DNA of 52,239 nt from an uncultured Microbulbifer sp. Lineage in GTDB: Bacteria; Pseudomonadota; Gammaproteobacteria; Pseudomonadales; Cellvibrionaceae. Positions 44,451 through 52,211 of this stretch are shown piece by piece. The position numbers and the translations under genes are program-made. The notes under the pieces are model-generated. The model saw only the letters and a program-made list of their open reading frames with translations, was not told the DNA's origin and made no database searches. The stretch is from positions 1 to 52,239 of the forward strand of contig NZ_CANMKV010000031.1 of the NCBI RefSeq assembly GCF_947498635.1, in the 5' to 3' direction. Position 1 is the stretch's first letter. Every line of letters starts with the position of its first letter.

Positions 44451-45371
44451 GTGGATACGAACGGAATAAGGCTTTTTGTGCTGGCTGCTGAGCTGCTCAA
44501 TATCAGTTCCGCAGGGCGCCAGCTTGGTTTGGCTTCATCAGTAGCCAGTGCGCGCCTGTCAAAGCTTGAGGTTCAATTAGGGGCGGATCTATTCCATAGA
44601 TCCACTCGGAAGGTCACTTTATCGACAGAAGGAGCCGAATTCCTTCCCTATGCTAGAGAGATCCTTGCCCAAGAAGATGCTGCCTTGGCAGCCCTGGGTA
44701 AAGGCAGTTCAAATGTGAGCGGAACGCTAAGATTTGCGGCTTCAAGCACATTTGTACAGCGCTTTGTAGCACCAATACTGCCTGAATTTCTTGAGCGATA
44801 TCCCGGTGTGAATGTGGAGCTTAAGCTATCTGATACACAAGTTAACCTAATCGAGGGAGGCTTTGACTTAGCCCTACGCAACTATGCCGTAGAAGACAGT
44901 AGTCTTATTGGACGTAAACTTGCAGAAGACAAGAGAATCCTGTGCGCTTCCCCCAGCTACTTAAAGAAATACGGTGCCCCAAATACGCCTGAAGATCTCA
45001 TTCGGCATCAGCTTTTGGTGTTTATGAATTCAAAGCCCAGAAAGCTGATATCTGAAAGTGATAAACAAGCTGGATCATTTCCTCCACCGAAAGGCAAGTC
45101 TCGAGTAATTTGTGATGATGGCGCCAGCATGCGTATAGCGGCCAAGGCCGGGGTTGGGGTTTGTATGAGTTCGTTATGGAATATTCATTCTGAGTTAGAA
45201 GAGGGCACACTGGTTCGGGTGCTTCCGGATTACAGAATTGATGACCAGGCAGCGATTTGGCTTGTCTACCCTAAATCTAATGTACTCACGTCAAAAGTCA
45301 GGGTGTTTATTGATTTCCTTGTTGAAAAGATTGGTGATTCGGCCACCTTGGCAAACTTGAAAATCTCATAA
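44451..45371 (+). CDS. LysR-family regulator of the CoA/redox cluster
   Basis: 306 aa from GTG 44451. The N-terminal HTH (RLFVLAAELLNISSAGRQLGLASSVASARLSKLEVQLGADLFHRSTR) and effector domain beginning at GTLRFAASSTF are standard LysR. It is divergent from the seven-gene cluster starting at 44171, so it is its probable regulator. No ribosome-binding site is evident before the GTG. The effector is unknown. Confidence 0.88.
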   Translation: MDTNGIRLFVLAAELLNISSAGRQLGLASSVASARLSKLEVQLGADLFHRSTRKVTLSTEGAEFLPYAREILAQEDAALAALGKGSSNVSGTLRFAASSTFVQRFVAPILPEFLERYPGVNVELKLSDTQVNLIEGGFDLALRNYAVEDSSLIGRKLAEDKRILCASPSYLKKYGAPNTPEDLIRHQLLVFMNSKPRKLISESDKQAGSFPPPKGKSRVICDDGASMRIAAKAGVGVCMSSLWNIHSELEEGTLVRVLPDYRIDDQAAIWLVYPKSNVLTSKVRVFIDFLVEKIGDSATLANLKIS

Positions 45372-45487
45372 ATTATTCCCCGCGTTATCCAGCTGTTCCG
45401 TAACTGGGGAGATAAATTGTATAGAAAATTGTGGCTGGAACTGTAAATTTAACGCTGTAGATGAAAGGACAGTTTTAATAGAGATGT

Positions 45488-45533
45488 AAGAAAGGAGTTG
45501 TTGTCGGCTAGAAATACAACAAACCCCTTCTTT
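45488..45533. terminator. Bidirectional terminator between LysR and dps
   Basis: AAGAAAGGAGTTGTTGT (45488-45504) pairs imperfectly with ACAACAAACCCCTTCTTT (45516-45533). It lies between two convergent genes, with A-rich and T-rich edges on both sides. A second small dyad, AAAAGA-N6-TCTTTT, follows at about 45546-45563. Confidence 0.6.
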
Positions 45534-45573
45534 AACTGGGGACACAAAAGAATTGCGTCTTTTGGGGTGAGGC

Positions 45574-46113
45574 TCAGTGGTGCGTTAATCCTGGACTCCG
45601 GCTAGCCTCAAATAAGAACCATGATCGCCTTTCGGCCTGATCAATATACTCCTCCAGTATACTTGCAGTTGCAATATCACGGTGCTTATCACAGAGCTCA
45701 TGGACTTTGCGCATGTTGGCAATCATTTGCTGATTGTCTTCACCAAGTTCCGTAAGCATATCTTGTGGGTCTACATAATCCGCATCATTATCTGAAGATC
45801 GTTGCAGTTTGGCGATCTGACCAATGGAGCGAAGTGTGGTTCCCCCCAGTTTACGCACACGCTCTGCTAAAACATCGGTCATCTTGAAAATTTGACTGGC
45901 CTGATCGTCAAACAGTAGATGGTAGTCCCGGAAGTGTGGACCGCTCACATGCCAGTGAAAATTCTTCGTTTTCAAGTATAAGCTAAAGGTGTCTGCCAAT
46001 AGTGTATTGACAGCAGTAGTAATGCTGCTCCTCGCGTTCTCGCCCAGATCCGTTGGAGCCGTAAGCCTGGCTTGATCCTTTGCGCTCACTTTTTCACTGG
46101 TTGCTTTTCTCAT
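45574..46113 (-). CDS. dps: Dps-type ferritin-like DNA-protection protein
   Basis: 179 aa from ATG 46113, which has GTGAGG 6 nt upstream; a GTG at 46125 would add four residues. The ferroxidase signature is complete: NFHWHVSGPHFRDYHLLFDDQ and DVLAERVRKLGG, with His, Asp and Glu ligands shared between subunits. The Lys-rich N-terminal tail (RKATSEKVSAKDQAR) could bind DNA. Dps dodecamers store iron and detoxify peroxide. The gene is monocistronic. Confidence 0.93.
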   Translation of the reverse strand: MRKATSEKVSAKDQARLTAPTDLGENARSSITTAVNTLLADTFSLYLKTKNFHWHVSGPHFRDYHLLFDDQASQIFKMTDVLAERVRKLGGTTLRSIGQIAKLQRSSDNDADYVDPQDMLTELGEDNQQMIANMRKVHELCDKHRDIATASILEEYIDQAERRSWFLFEASRSPGLTHH

Positions 46114-46217
46114 ACGAAGCCTCACAAGGTTATGGCAAGGGGGGAGGACTAGAGGAGTAGATATTATCTTGGCATAAGATTAGACCTCTATGGGGTGACT
46201 TTCCAGTCAAATTGAGA

Positions 46218-46829
46218 TCACTCTGAGACTCCCGGCTTTGCTCCCGCACAATATTTGGCAGGCGTCTGATCTAAACCAAAAGCCTTCATAAGTTGTCTAC
46301 TTGCCCCAACATAGGACCCTAGCGTTGCGCCTGACCAGTAGCCTGTATCACAAGTCAAAGAAACACAGTCTCCTCCAAAAGTTACAAAAGGCTGATCACG
46401 CACTATTTTGCATGTGCAAATGGCCTTGAGTGGGTTCATTGGGTCGACAATGCAGGGTTGATCCAGGCAATCCGTCCAGGGTTTTCCCTCGGGACAGGAA
46501 AGTACTGGTTTAGTAGGTGCCTGAGCGAAAGAAAAAGTCGATAAGGTTTTTTTTACACCGGTCGAGTCAGTCACAGGAATCCGGGCTTTACATTCTGACA
46601 TCCCAAAGTTCAAACCCCTGTTAACATCACATTGACAAATTGCATTTGAATCCGGGTTTCTGGGGTCCGGGATACAAGGAGCTGAAGTGCATAAGACATA
46701 TTCATTACTGCAAATGATGCCCTCACTATTTTGGAGAGGCTTAAGCTTGCCTTCTTCAGCTGCTGTGTTAAACCCCGTAAAGGCAAGGGCAATCAAAATC
46801 ATTGTGAATAAGAATGAATGTTTCTTCAT
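46218..46829 (-). CDS. Secreted Cys-rich protein with two tandem repeats
   Basis: 203 aa with signal peptide (KKHSFLFTMILIALAFTGFNTAAEE). Two repeats of about 44 residues follow the pattern C-x6-C-x4-PC-x-PDP/VDPxNP-x5-IC-x-C with a closing Cys: residues about 40-79 (VLCTSAPCIPDP, NAICQCD) and about 112-156 (WTDCLDQPCIVDP, KAICTCK). A third region has CVSLTCDTGYWSG. Each repeat is probably disulfide-stabilised in the periplasm. I do not recognise the family. Confidence 0.65.
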   Translation of the reverse strand: MKKHSFLFTMILIALAFTGFNTAAEEGKLKPLQNSEGIICSNEYVLCTSAPCIPDPRNPDSNAICQCDVNRGLNFGMSECKARIPVTDSTGVKKTLSTFSFAQAPTKPVLSCPEGKPWTDCLDQPCIVDPMNPLKAICTCKIVRDQPFVTFGGDCVSLTCDTGYWSGATLGSYVGASRQLMKAFGLDQTPAKYCAGAKPGVSE

Positions 46830-47139
46830 GCACGTTTCCTTTATGAATTTAGGGTCGACTAGGATGTGAGTAGGTATTTATTCAAATTCAAATAATAGCA
46901 GTCGTTGATCAAATAGTGATTCCTATGTTGCTATCGGCCAGACAGTGTGTGGGAACACCCGAAGGATATGAATTTCAAATGGTCATTTTCAGCATCTAAA
47001 TTGGTGTCGGGGTTTGCTAGATCACTACATGATGTATAGGGATAGAGTAGGGAACTATGATGATAACCTTTTACTTAACAGAAGGTCTTCTCCAGCATGG
47101 TTTCAATTTTGAAGGTAACCGAAAATTCTATAGGTTGTA
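46830..47139. other. Intergenic region, no supported gene
   Basis: 310 bases. A plus-strand 29-codon ORF (47057-47146, ATGATG start, weak AGGGAA) overlaps the end of the hydrolase gene on the other strand; it is too short and unsupported to call. The region otherwise holds the promoter of the Cys-rich protein gene. Confidence 0.35.
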
Positions 47140-48123
47140 CTATTGAGTAGTATTGAGCCATTTAACAATGGCTTCATGCTCGCCTTCTCCTATTGTATTC
47201 ATGCTTGGATGATGCCTACCATTAACTTTGAATATTTCTATATTATCTTTCTGCAATTGCTTATAACTTGCATACGGTGAAATTTGGTCTGAATCTGAGA
47301 GTATTAGTAGTGTCGGAGTCTGGGAGGATTTTAATAGAGGCTGTATGTTTGTATCTTTTAGCTTTACATTAGATTTTCTTAGAGCTAAAGCCGCTCCCTT
47401 GCGTATATTTTTCTCAGGGATAATCCGACTAAGTATGGGGTGGTCAATCTTTGCATAATTGTATACGGCCTCATCAAATTGCAGCATCGGAGCTAAAAGA
47501 ATGACTCCGCTGATGTCTGATCTTAACGAAGAAATATGTGAGGCCGTTAAGGCGCCCATAGAGCTTCCTACAAGATATATATTTCCATCTTTAATAACCC
47601 CTTCTTCAATTAGGTTGTCAATAAGAGAGTTGATATATTTGCTATCATCCACTCCATATTTTTTTTTGCCACCAGTATCACCATGACCGAGAAGGTCTGG
47701 AACAACAACCTGAAGCCCAAGAAAGCGAAAATAAAGAGCAGAATCCAGCATGAATTCTTTTGAAGTGCGAAATCCATGCAATAAGATGGCGGTGCCAAAG
47801 TAACTTCGATCTAAAGAATTTCTACTTAAGTTAATCTTAACGATATTTTCTCTGTCACCCCGACTTAATGTTACAGAGTAGTTAAGATTATTTTCGACTA
47901 AAGGTGAACCGTAATAATAGCTAATACATATCTTTTTTTCTGATGGGCAATATTCTGTTTTCTTGAAATCTAACTTCTCAATGCGCTCGGTAGTTATTCT
48001 GTCAACAAATGAAAAGTTTTCAGCTTTTTCTATTGAGCTAGCGATTCTTTGAGAGCAGGCTGGGATAACTATGCATATTGAGATAACGGTTAATACTTTG
48101 GCTGAAATTGACTTGGCTTTCAT
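47140..48123 (-). CDS. Alpha/beta hydrolase lipoprotein
   Basis: 327 aa. A lipoprotein signal ends in IPAC (Cys23). The hydrolase fold follows: AILLHGFRTSKEF with VVPDLLGHGDTGGKK, nucleophile elbow GSSMGAL (Ser), acid Asp in ILSDSDQISPY and His in GRHHPSMN. It resembles the monoacylglycerol-lipase/YqiA-type serine hydrolases and is probably anchored in a periplasm-facing membrane. The gene is unlinked to its neighbours; its upstream 377 bp hold no other gene. Confidence 0.82.
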   Translation of the reverse strand: MKAKSISAKVLTVISICIVIPACSQRIASSIEKAENFSFVDRITTERIEKLDFKKTEYCPSEKKICISYYYGSPLVENNLNYSVTLSRGDRENIVKINLSRNSLDRSYFGTAILLHGFRTSKEFMLDSALYFRFLGLQVVVPDLLGHGDTGGKKKYGVDDSKYINSLIDNLIEEGVIKDGNIYLVGSSMGALTASHISSLRSDISGVILLAPMLQFDEAVYNYAKIDHPILSRIIPEKNIRKGAALALRKSNVKLKDTNIQPLLKSSQTPTLLILSDSDQISPYASYKQLQKDNIEIFKVNGRHHPSMNTIGEGEHEAIVKWLNTTQ

Positions 48124-48500
48124 ATTGCTTGAGTTTAAATGGCAACTACAGTTTATTCATATGGCGCGTAGATAAATTCACGGCGCCATAAATTCCTCAC
48201 TTGGTGATATCCCGCGTCAGCTTACTCTTGATATTTCAGCTTAGCTGAGCTTAAAATTCAGCTCAAACTTCCATTGCTTGGTCAAAGTCACTATCAATTA
48301 GGAAGTATATCTTGGCGGACGAGGTTTCTAGTGTTTTAACAATATACCCGCCTAATGTAAATTTTAGGTTGATCAAAATAAACATCTAGGCCTAATCCTA
48401 TTGCCGTCATTTCATATCTTGTAGTTTAAAGATCATTAGCGAGCTTTAATCACTTTAATTTTGGATAGTGCTTACTTGGCAGTAGAGTAGGGCGGTCGTT
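48124..48500. other. AT-rich intergenic region beside the integrase
   Basis: 377 bases with no ORF. Short dyads occur around 48237-48268 (TCAGC-TTA-GCTGA and GAGCT-N8-AGCTC). It might contain an attachment site because an integrase ends at 48501, but I found no direct repeat or tRNA end to support this. Confidence 0.4.
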
Positions 48501-49754
48501 TTACCGCGCCTCCTTAACCCGCTTGCTTCGCCCGCTTTCATGTCGTTCCCGCATATCGGAATCAATATAGCGATCGGTTGTGGCCATACTGGCATGGCCC
48601 GCATCATCACGAACATGTTCGCGGGGACGATATTTCACATCTTCGGAGATTCCTGTGTGTCTTAGCCAGTGCACCGTGGCAGCTTTCAAGTCTTCCGCAT
48701 CTTCACCAAGGCCTTCTTCAACCATCCGTTGGTAAGCGGCATCGAAACAGTTCTGTACGATTAGCCTCACCTGTCGCGTGCTAGTAATAGGGCCTTTGCC
48801 TCGAGATTTCTGTACCAGTGGCGTCTGCTCATTGATACTAGGCAGAGCAGGGAGATGCAAATGTTTTCTATATCGTTTGAGGGCACTTAGCATCTGGTTG
48901 CAAACGGTGATAGCACGACCCTTATTACCTTTACCGGTGACGTGAAACCACCAGTTTCCGTCACGATCTTTCTTGAAATCACCCATCACTGGCGCCGAAC
49001 GTTCATCCGCAACCAACTCGGAAATACGCAGATACATGGCGAATAAGGCGTTCATGATGAACAGAGTACGTTCGTGTTCAGCTGGTGATATTTCTGCCAG
49101 GATTTCTGCGGTTTCCAGCACATAGTCCCACTGTAGGTTGCTGATTCGACGCACGACTTGGCTTTGCTGATCGCGCCGTACAAACTTGCTTTTCTGGCGG
49201 ATCAGGGCCACAGGGTTGGCGGGCACAAGGCCTTCCTGAAAGAGAAAATCGAAGAAAGACGACAGCGCGGTAAAGGTGCATTTTATTGCGGCCTGGGATG
49301 GCCTGAAGTCTTTGGATGATGGTGTTTTACCAGCACGAAATTCTACTTTGGAGACATTCACCACAAATGGCCGCCAGTCGGCATTTGCGATGCGTTGGCC
49401 ATTATGGGTTTTAAACCTAGCGACATTTTTGGTGCCGATCCAGGTGATTGGGGGCTCAATACAGAACTGCACGAATGCCTCAATGTGTTCGCGCTTCAGC
49501 GATAAGATCGAGGCCTCCTCAATGCGCCAGGCCCATTGCAGCAATCTCTCAATCTCGCGGCGATAGCTATTAAACGTAGCTTGGCTGCCGTTGTAGCTGT
49601 AAAGAAACTTGAGTGCGAACTCCAGATCGGTATCAGCACCGAGAACGTGCGTATTGAGGTAGTGGTTGGCGGAAAAGTTGGTGCAACGAAATGGATTCTC
49701 AAAGTGACTGAGGTTGTCGATAAATGGCGTTGGTGGCTGATTGATGGCAGACAT
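48501..49754 (-). CDS. Tyrosine recombinase / site-specific integrase
   Basis: 417 aa. The N-terminal SAM-like core-binding domain (FNSYRREIERLLQWAWRIEEAS) precedes the catalytic domain, with Arg in MYLRISELV, Lys in GKGNKGR, HWLRH (His362, Arg365), GHAS (His387) and Tyr396 in DRYID. All five catalytic residues are present, so it should be active. It may mobilise the adjacent mini-ORF cassette. No excisionase or attachment repeat was recognised. Confidence 0.9.
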   Translation of the reverse strand: MSAINQPPTPFIDNLSHFENPFRCTNFSANHYLNTHVLGADTDLEFALKFLYSYNGSQATFNSYRREIERLLQWAWRIEEASILSLKREHIEAFVQFCIEPPITWIGTKNVARFKTHNGQRIANADWRPFVVNVSKVEFRAGKTPSSKDFRPSQAAIKCTFTALSSFFDFLFQEGLVPANPVALIRQKSKFVRRDQQSQVVRRISNLQWDYVLETAEILAEISPAEHERTLFIMNALFAMYLRISELVADERSAPVMGDFKKDRDGNWWFHVTGKGNKGRAITVCNQMLSALKRYRKHLHLPALPSINEQTPLVQKSRGKGPITSTRQVRLIVQNCFDAAYQRMVEEGLGEDAEDLKAATVHWLRHTGISEDVKYRPREHVRDDAGHASMATTDRYIDSDMRERHESGRSKRVKEAR

Positions 49755-49820
49755 ATGAAGGCTAGGTATTGTTGTTGGAATTTGGCTGATTATACGGCGA
49801 AATCACCGAATTATGAAATA

Positions 49821-49842
49821 TCCGATATTCACAAATATCGGA
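49821..49842. repeat. Hairpin upstream of the integrase
   Basis: TCCGATATT (49821-49829), CACA, AATATCGGA (49834-49842): a perfect 9-bp inverted repeat 67 bp upstream of the integrase start and 24 bp past the stop of the zinc-ribbon ORF. Candidate terminator, operator or recombinase core site. Confidence 0.55.
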
Positions 49843-49865
49843 AATAGCGGGAGCCCTGATGGGGC

Positions 49866-50249
49866 CTAACTCTTAGCTTTTTTCTTGGCTGCTATTTCCG
49901 ATAACCATGTCTGTCCCTCTTGTGGGAACGACTGATTGCGATGTTCTGGCCGAACTTGTATCTGGTCGAGCTCTCCGATTATCTCACGTAATGCCCCCAT
50001 GATGCTTTCCGTCTGTTTGGGGTTCCTGGTCTTAAGGTTAACCAGGTCTCGATTAATGCTCTGAAGGAAGTCGCGGAGCGGCTGAACTTCATTGGCAAAA
50101 ATCGTGAGATGCACATCAAACATAGCTGGGTTATCAACTAACACACCAGCGCCCGCGCAGTTCATGCAAACTCTCCATTGTCGATCAATGACTATCCCTG
50201 CACATTGACTACAAAGCCTCTCAAGCAGCTGTATCGGGTATTCAATTGG
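49866..50249 (-). CDS. Zinc-ribbon protein, 3' part of a TGA-interrupted frame
   Basis: An ATG at 50165 with GGAGAG upstream gives 99 aa, but the frame is open upstream to the TGA at 50250-50252, adding 28 codons with no canonical start. Those codons carry CSQC and VC, which together with MNC give CxxC...CxxC: three of the four zinc-ribbon Cys lie before the ATG. The C-terminal part is charged and helical with no known domain. Either translation starts further up, reads through TGA, or the gene is a mutated copy. I give the open frame after the TGA as its extent. Confidence 0.5.
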   Translation of the reverse strand, partial: PIEYPIQLLERLCSQCAGIVIDRQWRVCMNCAGAGVLVDNPAMFDVHLTIFANEVQPLRDFLQSINRDLVNLKTRNPKQTESIMGALREIIGELDQIQVRPEHRNQSFPQEGQTWLSEIAAKKKAKS

Positions 50250-50507
50250 TCAACTAGGTGTAAGTTCAGCAGTGTCGGGCTCGCTTTCGAAATCGTTGCT
50301 GGTCGGGTCGTTCTCGGCGGGATCAAAGCTGTCGGCACGTGCCATGTGCCAGGCCCGGGCATAGAAGCCCCCCTCGGAGGGTTCCCCAAGCAATTCGCCA
50401 GGTTTGAGGAAGACGTGGATTTGCGAAAACAGCTGCTGGCCCTTAACTGGCACAAAACGACTATCCATGGAGAAATCTACCATTGATTTCACGGCAGTAT
50501 CGATCAT
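50250..50507 (-). CDS. Unknown 85-aa ORF in frame with the zinc-ribbon ORF
   Basis: ATG at 50507 overlaps the stop of a 30-aa ORF (ATGA). The product contains QLFSQIHVFLKPGELLGEP and GFYARAWHMARADSFDP, then an acidic tail rich in Asp, Glu, Ser and Thr; codon choice looks coding. It ends at TGA 50250-50252 and continues in the same frame into the zinc ribbon. No family is recognised. It may be the N-terminal domain of one 212-residue protein. Confidence 0.55.
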   Translation of the reverse strand: MIDTAVKSMVDFSMDSRFVPVKGQQLFSQIHVFLKPGELLGEPSEGGFYARAWHMARADSFDPAENDPTSNDFESEPDTAELTPS

Positions 50508-50596
50508 TTATGGGCTTTAACCCAGCACGGAAAGTCGGCATTGTTGCCCTGGCAGATACTCCGAGTTGCAAAGGGCTGGATGATATTGGGCATCAT
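50504..50596 (-). CDS. Mini-ORF (30 aa) overlapping its neighbours
   Basis: ATGATG start at 50596 is preceded by GGGAG at suitable spacing; the stop overlaps the next ATG (ATGA). The product (IIQPFATRSICQGNNADFPCWVKAHK) has two Cys. Its start in turn overlaps the stop of a 12-codon ORF (50593-50631). Supported by ribosome-binding site and overlap only. Confidence 0.4.
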   Translation of the reverse strand: MMPNIIQPFATRSICQGNNADFPCWVKAHK

Positions 50597-50656
50597 TTCT
50601 TAAACTCCCAGTAGGCGGTATCTACCAACATCGTCCCTACCCCAGATTTCGAAACT

Positions 50657-50672
50657 GTACCTGAGGAGGTAC
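50657..50672 (+). promoter_or_regulatory. Hairpin sequestering the Shine-Dalgarno
   Basis: GTACCT (50657-50662), GAGG loop, AGGTAC (50667-50672) is a perfect 6-bp inverted repeat that contains the GAGGAGG ribosome-binding site of the ORF at 50675. It could gate translation of that ORF. Confidence 0.4.
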
Positions 50673-50674
50673 TT

Positions 50675-50920
50675 TTGAGAGGTATCGGATGTTATAAACA
50701 TGCGCCAGACGATGTTACTGAAATCAGTCGTGGGCATACTGGTCGCATAGTTTCAGTGGAATACGCGAAATTTGTAATTCGACCGCAATCGTCCACAATT
50801 TATGCATCGAAGATGGTACCAGGACTGGCTATCGAATTTGAAGGCGGCGTTATAGACCCTGCCCATTCCCTTATGCTACGTCAAGGTGGAATAGTTTATA
50901 CCTCTTATCGCTTACCATAA
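50675..50920 (+). CDS. Unknown small protein (81 aa) with hairpinned Shine-Dalgarno
   Basis: TTG start at 50675 with GAGGAGG 5 nt upstream, the best ribosome-binding site in this area. The product (GIGCYKHAPDDVTEISRG... LMLRQGGIVYTSYRLP) is small and beta-looking, with no known domain or signal peptide. It is followed 59 bp later by the DUF427 gene on the same strand, so they may be co-transcribed. Confidence 0.55.
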   Translation: MRGIGCYKHAPDDVTEISRGHTGRIVSVEYAKFVIRPQSSTIYASKMVPGLAIEFEGGVIDPAHSLMLRQGGIVYTSYRLP

Positions 50921-50979
50921 TTTGGGTAGTCGAAGAACTCCTTATTGCCCTCAGGCGAATAAGTTAAAAGGAAAGATTA

Positions 50980-51387
50980 ATGGCCCACCCAGAAATTACG
51001 ATGTCTGACGACACAATCCACAACCCCAAGGAGCCCCGACACTTTATGCGTGCCAAAATTGTGCCAAGGACTGTGCGTGTACGTCATGGTGGCAAAGTGA
51101 TTGCCGAAAGCAATAACGTTTTGAGAGTTACCGAGCTCGAAAAAGATATACTTGATCCCGTTTTTTATTTTCCCAAAGAAGATATTTTCATACCTCTCTT
51201 TCCTCTTGACGGTAAGACTAGCCATTGTCCACTTAAAGGCGATGCCAGCTATTTCGCTGTCGATGATAAAGGCGAAACCATTGCATGGGCCTATGAAGCC
51301 GCTTTTGAGCTTGCCAAAGTAATCAACGGACGTATCGCGTTCTTCCCCGATCATGTCGTTATCGAAGAGGTTGGCGCCTCATCATGA
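50980..51387 (+). CDS. DUF427-domain protein
   Basis: 135 aa with AAAGGAAAG before the ATG. After 23 residues the DUF427 domain follows: RAKIVPRTVRVRHGGKVIAES, VLRVTELEKDILDPVFYFPKEDI, KTSHCPLKGDASYFAV and WAYEAAFELAKVINGRIAFFP. The family is widespread, beta-rich and of unknown biochemistry, sometimes called NTP_transf_9. No partner gene explains its role here. Confidence 0.85.
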   Translation: MAHPEITMSDDTIHNPKEPRHFMRAKIVPRTVRVRHGGKVIAESNNVLRVTELEKDILDPVFYFPKEDIFIPLFPLDGKTSHCPLKGDASYFAVDDKGETIAWAYEAAFELAKVINGRIAFFPDHVVIEEVGASS

Positions 51388-51429
51388 GGTCAAAAATAGG
51401 TATGGCAAAAGTGCCTCTGAATAGCTGGA

Positions 51430-52152
51430 TTAATGAGTGAGTGAAAAATTTCTTTTTAAGAACCATATGATCCAGCTAGAAAGAACAAATGGAGCAGTTA
51501 AAATAATAACATTAGCACTCATAAGGGTCACTGCAATTGGAACGGTTAACACACTTCCTGCAAGTGGGGCTAACCACTGTTTACTTCCATTTGATAATGC
51601 AATAGCACTCAGGGATGCATTATAACCAAAGACCCCAGCAAGGATAAGTGTTGGTGATAAATCTAGGAACATGGCCAGTAATGTAGCAAGCACACCGCCA
51701 ATTATGCTCCAAAAAGCATGTGCTTTGCTGGAAATGAAAACTCCAACCAAAAAACAAATACCTGTAATGGGATTGTTTTGAAAGATAATCTGGCCTATAC
51801 CTTCGAATACACCCCATGTTGAAATTTTTTCACTCGTAAGTGTTTCGGCCGACGCTAAATTTAGTGTTGGGGCCAATGTCCATATCGCCCATATGACCAG
51901 GATGTATGGCGCGGTATAAGCTGGAAGTGAAATATGACACATCATAAAGCGTATAATGAAGACTGTTAGAGCGCTTCCACCAATAATTAAAAAAACAGTA
52001 AGTGCAGATGGGGCATAGAGAGAGAATATGACCACACCAACCAAAGCGCCATTATACCCAAATCGTCCCTCTTCAATTTGTTTCGCTGGGTAATGTAAAG
52101 TACATGCACAAGCCGTTGCCGTGATAACACCAAGAGTGATTCCAAGAGCCAT
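51430..52152 (-). pseudogene. Urea transporter lacking the N-terminal part
   Basis: 240 aa of a UT-family channel. GYNGALVGVVIFS, LPAYTAPYILVIW, GIGQIIFQNNPITGICFLVGVFISSKAHAFWSIIGG and GVFGYNASLSAIALS are its hallmarks. Bacterial members run about 290-340 aa and contain the GIGQ-x-x-FQNN motif in both halves; here only the second copy exists. The in-frame upstream DNA meets a TAG only nine codons above the ATG and shows no missing helices within the remaining window. It is therefore either truncated or a shortened relative. Confidence 0.65.
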
Positions 52153-52193
52153 GATAGTGGAATTATTAACCCGGCGATCCTATAGTTCTATAT

Positions 52194-52211
52194 AATATCC
52201 AAATGGATATT
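52194..52211. repeat. Short AT-rich dyad upstream of the urea transporter
   Basis: AATATCC-AAAT-GGATATT, a perfect 7-bp inverted repeat with a 4-nt loop 42 bp before the transporter ATG. Possible operator or junction mark. Confidence 0.35.

Noticed and set aside
47057..47146. 29-codon ORF upstream of the lipoprotein hydrolase stop
   Set aside because: Weak ribosome-binding site, overlaps a real gene, too short to judge.
48124..48500. Integrase attachment site
   Set aside because: No tRNA gene end and no direct repeat on the other side of the cassette could be matched by eye.
50250..50252. TGA as a selenocysteine codon
   Set aside because: No SECIS-like hairpin found directly after it, no known selenoprotein family, and the aligned position is not a redox motif.
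50178..50486. 102-codon plus-strand ORF opposite the 85-aa ORF
   Set aside because: The minus strand has the better coding pattern and the overlap with neighbours; the plus frame has no ribosome-binding site.
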